A stretch of DNA of 64,000 nt, from positions 1 to 64,000 of the forward strand of contig CAYYGN010000016.1 in the NCBI GenBank assembly GCA_964471595.1. Reading direction: 5' to 3'. The notes under the pieces are model-generated. The model searched no databases. It was not told the DNA's origin and was given only the letters and a program-made list of their open reading frames with translations. The stretch is from JAGNXB01 sp964471595 (GTDB taxonomy: Bacteria > Bacteroidota > Bacteroidia > Chitinophagales > Saprospiraceae). A program made the translations under genes and the position numbers. Positions 59,137-64,000 of the stretch are shown here, piece by piece. The stretch's first letter is position 1. Every line of letters begins with the position of its first letter.

Positions 59137-59454
59137 ATGTCTTCGCCCTATCTGCCCGTACTGCGCGCCTTCGAACTGTCCGGCGACCCTGATCATGCCT
59201 ATTCCGAGCAGGAGGTGGTGGAAATGCTGAGTCACCGCATTGCCTGGCTGCTGGAACACAGGATGGAATGGTTGTTCAGTCTGCTCTACCGGATGGATAT
59301 TGACGAACACCAGGTGAGGCGCATCCTCCATCCCGAAAGCGACATACCTGCCGCCGAGGGCCTGGCAAGACTGGTATTCAACCGGCAAAAAGCCCGACAT
59401 ACCACCAAACAGGATACGCCGGTGGAAGAGATCGACCCGGACCTTGCCTGGTAA
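59137..59454 (+). CDS. Small soluble protein of unknown function
   Basis: 105 residues, with no signal peptide or membrane segment. It is predicted helical (SEQEVVEMLSHRIAWLLEHR, MEWLFSLLYRMDIDEHQVRR), ending in a charged tail (EEIDPDLAW). Codon use resembles its neighbours, and its position 72 bases after the GH3 gene supports a real gene. No family is recognised. Confidence 0.7.
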   Translation: MSSPYLPVLRAFELSGDPDHAYSEQEVVEMLSHRIAWLLEHRMEWLFSLLYRMDIDEHQVRRILHPESDIPAAEGLARLVFNRQKARHTTKQDTPVEEIDPDLAW

Positions 59455-59468
59455 TCTTGCCCCGCCGA

Positions 59469-59672
59469 TCAGGTCGGCTTACAGGTGGTAATTCCGAATG
59501 GGGCGTACAGCGGACAAAACCGGACAAAGCTCGTCACGGCAAAAACACCGGCCAGGATGAGCAAAACAGTCCCCAAGGTACCGGTTATAACCTGCGTAAA
59601 CCAAAGGATCAGAATGACGGCGGCGATGGAAAGTCGGATGATTTGATCCGCTGTCCCCATATTCTTTTTCAT
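59469..59672 (-). CDS. DUF2892-type inner-membrane protein
   Basis: 67 residues with two transmembrane helices: MGTADQIIRLSIAAVILILW and GTLGTVLLILAGVFAVTSFV, ending FCPLYAPFGITTC. The N-terminal N-M-G-x-x-D-x-x-x-R pattern and the CPLY-PFGI-C ending are the marks of DUF2892 (YgaP transmembrane-like). YgaP couples this domain to rhodanese; here it stands alone. Function unknown. A short alternate frame overlaps and is rejected. Confidence 0.85.
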   Translation of the reverse strand: MKKNMGTADQIIRLSIAAVILILWFTQVITGTLGTVLLILAGVFAVTSFVRFCPLYAPFGITTCKPT

Positions 59673-59703
59673 GATGCACCGATTTTGACTTTAATATACG
59701 GCA

Positions 59704-60441
59704 TTACCGGGTGGCGCCGGCAGATCGGGATTCCCGGCATGTCTGCTTTCGTTTTTTCCATGTGGCGAGGAGTCCGGAAGGTATTTTTTCCGGGAGGGTG
59801 GAACCGCGAAGAAATTCCAGATAGGCGGCATGGGTACCAATGAAAGCATAATCGAGATAGCATCTGCCGTCAGGGGTTTCGGCTTGAGCAGGTATCCCCG
59901 GATAGGCGCGGACCCTTGTTTGCGCGGAGTCGTTTCGGGTAGTATCTGTCGCCGCCCGGCTGCTCGGGATAGGGGTCCTGCGTCCCTCCGGACTGACGAA
60001 GTACCATTCGGAAGGCTCCATATCCACGCCGTAATTGCGGGCGTCCCGGGAAAGGAGAATCCCCGAAGCATCAATGTCGTACAACCGCTTTTCACCTTCC
60101 CGACGTGCGCTGTCCCCGCAGGATTCTTTCAGAAACACATAGACAGGACCGGTATAACCCTCAGGGACCAGCCATACTGCCGGCTCCCTGACCCGGTCGT
60201 CCCGCAGCAGGGTGTAGAGCGAGGTGAAGACCACCGCCGGAAGGAGAAGCGCCAACAGCCGGTAAAAGAGGGGGACGCCACTCCACCAGGCGAGAGCCAG
60301 CCCGGCAAAATAAACGACCACAAGGGCCGGCACGACAGGGCCTTCCTGGAATAATATGCCGTTGCAGCCGCCAATAGCCAGCAAAAGTCCGGTGACATAC
60401 AGCAGATTGTAGCGCGTAAGCTGTTCTTTCCAGTTCGTCAT
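59704..60441 (-). CDS. Membrane protein with a periplasmic DUF6843-like domain
   Basis: 245 residues. Three hydrophobic segments at the N-terminus (YVTGLLLAIGGCNGILFQ, VVPALVVVYFAGLALAWWSG, LLALLLPAVVFTSLYTLL), then a soluble region starting VWLVPEGYTGPVYVFLKESC. The last resembles DUF6843, in which 'PEGY.G.V.V.F' is typical. A basic C-terminal tail (ATWKKRKQTCRESRS) follows. The gene ends 32 bases from DUF2892 on the same strand and starts 3 bases after the hydrolase stop, suggesting an operon. Confidence 0.75.
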   Translation of the reverse strand: MTNWKEQLTRYNLLYVTGLLLAIGGCNGILFQEGPVVPALVVVYFAGLALAWWSGVPLFYRLLALLLPAVVFTSLYTLLRDDRVREPAVWLVPEGYTGPVYVFLKESCGDSARREGEKRLYDIDASGILLSRDARNYGVDMEPSEWYFVSPEGRRTPIPSSRAATDTTRNDSAQTRVRAYPGIPAQAETPDGRCYLDYAFIGTHAAYLEFLRGSTLPEKIPSGLLATWKKRKQTCRESRSAGATR

Positions 60442-60444
60442 TGT

Positions 60445-61428
60445 TCAGGGCAGCACCCGGGTTTGATACCAGTCGCGGAAGGCCGGGACAAGGCCGGGTG
60501 TGAGTGGCCTTTGAGCATCCAGATAGCTTTTGTAATTGTCGGGGAGGGATTCGACGTCTTTCAGGACGTGGTTCATGGCCGGGAAAGTCACCATATGGCC
60601 ATGTCGGGCTGCCTTTTCCAGGCGGCGGGCATCGGTCATGCCGACCTGGAGGTCTGCTTCTCCCTGGATGATTAATACGGGAATGTCCAGCCTGGACAAT
60701 TCGTGGCCGGGATCGATCCGGATCCAGGAAAGCAGGTAGGGCAGAATGCTTTCGCGGAACAATCCCGCGAGAAATGGGGGAGGATCCACGGGAAGCCCGG
60801 CTTTCAATTGTCGGAAAAGCGAGTCGGCGGCCTGGGCGACGAAGGCGGGCTGCCGGCTGAATTGTTCCAGCATGAGGCTGTCTGCAGGCCTTCCGGCACC
60901 AGCCAGGGTGACGAGGCCTTTTACGGCAGGGTGATTGCGTGCGGCAAGCGTGGCGATGAGGGCGCCTTCGCTGTGGCCGGCCAGCACGATCCCGTCAAAT
61001 CGCGGATCCGCTTCCCAATAGGTAATCCAGGCCAGGAGGTCGCTGACAAATGTATCCAGTCGCAGGAGGGATTCGTCGATTGTCGGGACAACCGAGGCGC
61101 CAGTGCCACGCTTGTCAAAACGGAAAGAGGGAATTCCGGATAGCGCCAGGCTGTCTGCCAACATGCCGATGGCATTGGAACCTTGTCCTCCCTGATTTCC
61201 GTTCCGGTCTGTCGGTCCGCTGCCGGAAATGAAAATCACCAGAGGGTGTTTGGGGCCCGCCTCTCCTGGCAGGGACAACTGACCGGCCAGCACCCCGCCA
61301 CTAACGGGTATCGTGAATTCCTGGGCACCAAGTGGACGAAGGGCGACCGGACCCATCATGACCAGCATGAATCCGCCCATGAAAAACAGGCGTATGGCAG
61401 ACGGCGGAAAGATGGTTGATGGCGTCAT
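60445..61428 (-). CDS. Secreted alpha/beta hydrolase
   Basis: 327 residues. Hydrophobic N-terminal signal region (IRLFFMGGFMLVMMGPVALR) followed by QEFTIPVSGG. Alpha/beta-hydrolase core: oxyanion FISGSGPTDRNGNQ, nucleophile in LAGHSEGALIATLAA, acid likely Asp in IIQGEADLQVG, catalytic His in FPAMNHVLKDVES. This resembles bacterial secreted acyl esterases of the YitV/BAAT-like group. The substrate is unknown. The start could be as late as MGGFML. It is the first gene of a minus-strand group with the two membrane proteins. Confidence 0.85.
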   Translation of the reverse strand: MTPSTIFPPSAIRLFFMGGFMLVMMGPVALRPLGAQEFTIPVSGGVLAGQLSLPGEAGPKHPLVIFISGSGPTDRNGNQGGQGSNAIGMLADSLALSGIPSFRFDKRGTGASVVPTIDESLLRLDTFVSDLLAWITYWEADPRFDGIVLAGHSEGALIATLAARNHPAVKGLVTLAGAGRPADSLMLEQFSRQPAFVAQAADSLFRQLKAGLPVDPPPFLAGLFRESILPYLLSWIRIDPGHELSRLDIPVLIIQGEADLQVGMTDARRLEKAARHGHMVTFPAMNHVLKDVESLPDNYKSYLDAQRPLTPGLVPAFRDWYQTRVLP

Positions 61429-61497
61429 GTTCCTCCCTTTTCTGGCGAAAGGTTATATTCGGGCGAATTTCCGCCATATTTTGCAAAACAAAGACAC

Positions 61498-64000
61498 ATG
61501 CCAACCCGGATTCCGGTTGTGACAGGTTGGATCCTGGCAGGGATGATACTTGCCGTGCAGGATTTGGCGGGTCAGCCGGGTTGCCAGGAAACCCTACAAG
61601 CCGTCCCGGATACGACCATCTGTCATCCGGGTGGTACCGTACAGCTCAACGGACTATTCAGCGGGGATGCCCAAAATATCCTGGAAGTGGAATGGACCCC
61701 CGCTGCGGGCCTTTCTGATCCCTTTGTACTGGATCCGTTGGCCACGGTCAATGCCACAACCACCTATACCCTTCGCGTCAGGCATTTCACGGGCAACAAC
61801 TTGTTTGCCAACGGTGATTTTGAATCCGGGAACACCGGTTTTACCAGTGATTACAACCACAGCCCGGCCAATCTGGTACCGGAAGGTGTCTATGCCATTA
61901 CCGCCAATCCGAGTATCCAGCACCCCGGATTCGCTCCCTGCGGTGACCACACCACCGGGAGCGGCAACATGATGGCCGTCAACGGGGCCGGTACGCCGGG
62001 ATTAAATGTCTGGTGTCAGACCGTGTCTGTCCTCCCCAACACCACCTATATCTTCAGCGCCTGGGTCACCTCCCTCCATCCTTCGTTTCCGGCCATCCTG
62101 CAGTTTTATGCCAACGGTGCCAGTATGGGAGCGGAATTTGAAGCGCCGCCCACTACATGTGATTGGCAACAGTACTACAACTTGTGGTATTCGGGCAATG
62201 CGACTTCCGCCACCTTCTGCATCGTCAACCAGAACACCATCCTGGGCGGCAATGACTTTGCGATGGATGATATCTATCTCTCCGAAGTCTGCGAGTACGA
62301 AGACGAAGTGACGATCACCGTACTGGACCAGATTGTGGAATACCAATCCCATTTCCTGTGTGCCGGTGAATCGGTCGAGGTGGGCGGACAGACCTTCCAA
62401 AGTTCCGGGTCCTATACGGTGGTTCTCCCCTCCTTCCAGGGCTGCGACAGCACCATCGTTGTCGATGTCGAGGTCCTCGATGTCGAGGCCTGGGTCCTTC
62501 CGCCCGAGGCGCTCTCCTGCCAGCAGAACGAGGTGACCCTCGACGGGTCGCTTTCTACCGGATCGTATGGGGTGGCCACCTACCAGTGGTCCACCTCCGG
62601 CGGTATGATCCTTTCCAACCCCCAGATGCCATCGGTCACCGTGGGGGCGGCGGGCACCTACCAGCTCCTGGTCTCCACCCAGGGGCCAGGCATCACCTGC
62701 TGGGATTCCACGGCGGTGACGGTTGTCCTCGACACGGCCACCATCGGGATTGCCGTTCTGCCACCGGACCCGCTGTCCTGCCAGGATTCCGTCACCACCC
62801 TGACGGCCGTTGCGCCGCTCATGCCGCCCGGTGCACCGGTGGAATGGATCACGCCCGACGGCCTGATCCTGGCCGGCCTCAACACCCTCACGCCATTGGT
62901 GCAGGGCACCGGCACCTATACGGTCATTCTCACCAACCCCCTCAATGGATGCACCTCCGAGGCCTTTGCCGTCCTGACGGGCGACACCCTGCGGCCCGTA
63001 TTGGCGCATGATCCGGTACCGGCCATCACCTGCCGGGATTCGGCTGTCATCCTCGTTACGCGGGTGGTCAGTCCCGACTCCGGTACCATAGCCGCATGGA
63101 CCACCCCCGACGGTCTCCTCCTCGCCGGCGCCGACTCGCTGGCTCCCCTGGTCGGCCGTACCGGTACCTACACCCTCACCGTCACCGACACCCTGCGCGG
63201 CTGCACGGCCTCCCTGGTCCTCACCGTCGGTATCGACACCCTGCATCCGGTCCTTTCCCTGGCAGCGGCCGACACGCTCGGATGCCGGGAGGACAGCCTG
63301 GCCGTCCTGCTGGGCATCTGGCCCGACTCCCTGCCCTGGTCCGTGGCATGGACCACCCCGGATGGCCTCCTCCTCGCCGGCGCCGCCACCCCCAACCCCG
63401 TATTCGGAGCTCCGGGCACCTACACCGCCTCCGTGCAAAACCCCCTCAACGGCTGCCGCGACTCGGCCTCCGTCACTGTCATCCGCCACGAGGAGCCCCC
63501 GCTGGCCGTGGCCGGGCCCGACCTCGTCCTCGACTGCCTCGCCGACAGCCTCCAGCCCCAGAGCCTGGCTTCCGATCAGGGACCCGGCATCACCTATCGC
63601 TGGTGGTTCAACGGCAACCCCGTTGACTCCCTGCTCCAGCCCTGGCTGTCCCAACCCGGCAGTTGGGTCCTCCACGTCACCAACACCCAGAACCGCTGTG
63701 AGGCCTTCGACACCCTGACGCTGTCCGACAGCCGCGCCTGGCCCGATCCCGTCATCGCCCCGCCCCTCCCCCTGACCTGCACCCTCACCACCCTGGCCCT
63801 CGACGCCTCGGCTTCCGACAGCGGCCACCACGTCCTCCAATGGACCGGACCACAGGGAGGAATCGCCTCCGGCGCCTCTTCGCCCTCTCCCCAGGTCACC
63901 CTTCCCGGCTGGTACGTCCTCACCCTCACCGACACCCTCAACCACTGCGCCGCCACCGACTCCGTCCTGGTGGATCAGGACACCACCCCGCCCGATCCCT
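61498..64000 (+). CDS. Giant secreted repeat protein, N-terminal part (runs off the window)
   Basis: At least 834 residues with no stop before the edge. Signal peptide MPTRIPVVTGWILAGMILAV, then a PKD/Ig-like domain (residues about 28-100, TICHPGGTVQLNGLFSGD), then a jelly-roll-like domain (about 101-270, NLFANGDFESGNTGF to FAMDDIYLSEVC) that resembles carbohydrate-binding modules. From residue 333 six Ig-like units of 83-87 residues follow, each with two cysteines. Such proteins in Bacteroidota usually end with a gliding-motility C-terminal domain and work as surface adhesins; the end is not visible. A 647-codon antisense frame here is a composition artefact. Confidence 0.88.
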   Translation, partial: MPTRIPVVTGWILAGMILAVQDLAGQPGCQETLQAVPDTTICHPGGTVQLNGLFSGDAQNILEVEWTPAAGLSDPFVLDPLATVNATTTYTLRVRHFTGNNLFANGDFESGNTGFTSDYNHSPANLVPEGVYAITANPSIQHPGFAPCGDHTTGSGNMMAVNGAGTPGLNVWCQTVSVLPNTTYIFSAWVTSLHPSFPAILQFYANGASMGAEFEAPPTTCDWQQYYNLWYSGNATSATFCIVNQNTILGGNDFAMDDIYLSEVCEYEDEVTITVLDQIVEYQSHFLCAGESVEVGGQTFQSSGSYTVVLPSFQGCDSTIVVDVEVLDVEAWVLPPEALSCQQNEVTLDGSLSTGSYGVATYQWSTSGGMILSNPQMPSVTVGAAGTYQLLVSTQGPGITCWDSTAVTVVLDTATIGIAVLPPDPLSCQDSVTTLTAVAPLMPPGAPVEWITPDGLILAGLNTLTPLVQGTGTYTVILTNPLNGCTSEAFAVLTGDTLRPVLAHDPVPAITCRDSAVILVTRVVSPDSGTIAAWTTPDGLLLAGADSLAPLVGRTGTYTLTVTDTLRGCTASLVLTVGIDTLHPVLSLAAADTLGCREDSLAVLLGIWPDSLPWSVAWTTPDGLLLAGAATPNPVFGAPGTYTASVQNPLNGCRDSASVTVIRHEEPPLAVAGPDLVLDCLADSLQPQSLASDQGPGITYRWWFNGNPVDSLLQPWLSQPGSWVLHVTNTQNRCEAFDTLTLSDSRAWPDPVIAPPLPLTCTLTTLALDASASDSGHHVLQWTGPQGGIASGASSPSPQVTLPGWYVLTLTDTLNHCAATDSVLVDQDTTPPDP
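62494..64000 (+). repeat. Six tandem Ig-like units of about 84 residues
   Basis: Units begin at 62494, 62755, 63007, 63259, 63508 and 63760, giving lengths of 87, 84, 84, 83 and 84 codons and a sixth that is cut. Shared marks are PLSC or ITC near the start, W.TPDGLLLAG in the middle and GTYTL.V.N.LNGC near the end. The two Cys residues per unit suggest a disulfide per domain. The DNA copies are diverged but recognisable. Confidence 0.85.

Noticed and set aside
62002..63945. 647-codon minus-strand frame antisense to the repeat protein
   Set aside because: Gly/Glu/Arg-rich translation typical of a frame opposite C-rich codons. The plus-strand frame has a signal peptide and repeated domains.

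Overview
The window is a 64 kb stretch of a Bacteroidota chromosome, GC-rich, with one 100-base assembly gap. The phylum call rests on a GldH gliding lipoprotein, a secreted esterase with a type IX-like C-terminal sorting domain, an ECF sigma / anti-sigma / DUF4252 operon, a Bacteroidota-type ParC, atpD-atpC split from the other ATP synthase genes, and many TAnnTTTG -7 promoter boxes, which are typical of this phylum. The giant repeat surface protein at the right edge and the many secreted hydrolases suggest a Saprospiraceae-like lineage, but this is inference.

Layout. 1-319: left end of a broken IS3-family element. 417-5467 (minus): ComM and a long-chain acyl-CoA synthetase, then an ECF sigma operon. 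5570-10124 (plus): PAP2-like membrane protein, MtgA, Pth and PEP synthase. 10438-15614 (minus): envelope and translation genes (bamA, uppS, aspS). 15676-15914: a dense array of seven hairpins in the aspS/peptidase intergenic region. 15981-21437 (plus): secreted M28 peptidase coupled to a secreted VOC protein, AlkB-like monooxygenase, Cys-rich GMC flavoprotein. 21403-25176 (minus): aromatic amino acid catabolism (hmgA-hppD-tnaA). 25382-32523: small membrane protein, secreted esterase, baeRF-type protein, beta-barrel-like protein, DEAD-box-like helicase, gldH, formate/nitrite channel. 32699-36755: dnaJ (interrupted by the gap) and grpE, a TlpA-like protein, atpD and atpC. 36832-40254 (minus): phenylacetyl-CoA epoxidase genes paaABCD plus paaG, behind a promoter with a PaaR-like operator. 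41036-52277 (plus): Omp85-like fusion, OmpA lipoprotein, parC, lipoprotein, exonuclease III, two secreted thioredoxin-fold proteins. 52284-55070 (minus): MFS transporter and a TlpA-type lipoprotein. 55212-59454 (plus): ParA with a ribbon-helix-helix partner, TraB/GumN protein, GH3 protein, small unknown. 59469-61428 (minus): three membrane or secreted proteins. 61498 to the end: the start of a giant secreted protein with 84-residue Ig-like repeats.

How it works together. The aromatic operons funnel tyrosine through homogentisate, phenylacetate through the epoxide/oxepin route, and probably tryptophan to indole. The rest is mostly housekeeping (envelope assembly, topology, ATP synthesis, chaperones) mixed with secreted proteins. 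No tRNA, rRNA, CRISPR array or complete mobile element was seen. The least explained piece of DNA is the hairpin array at 15676-15914.
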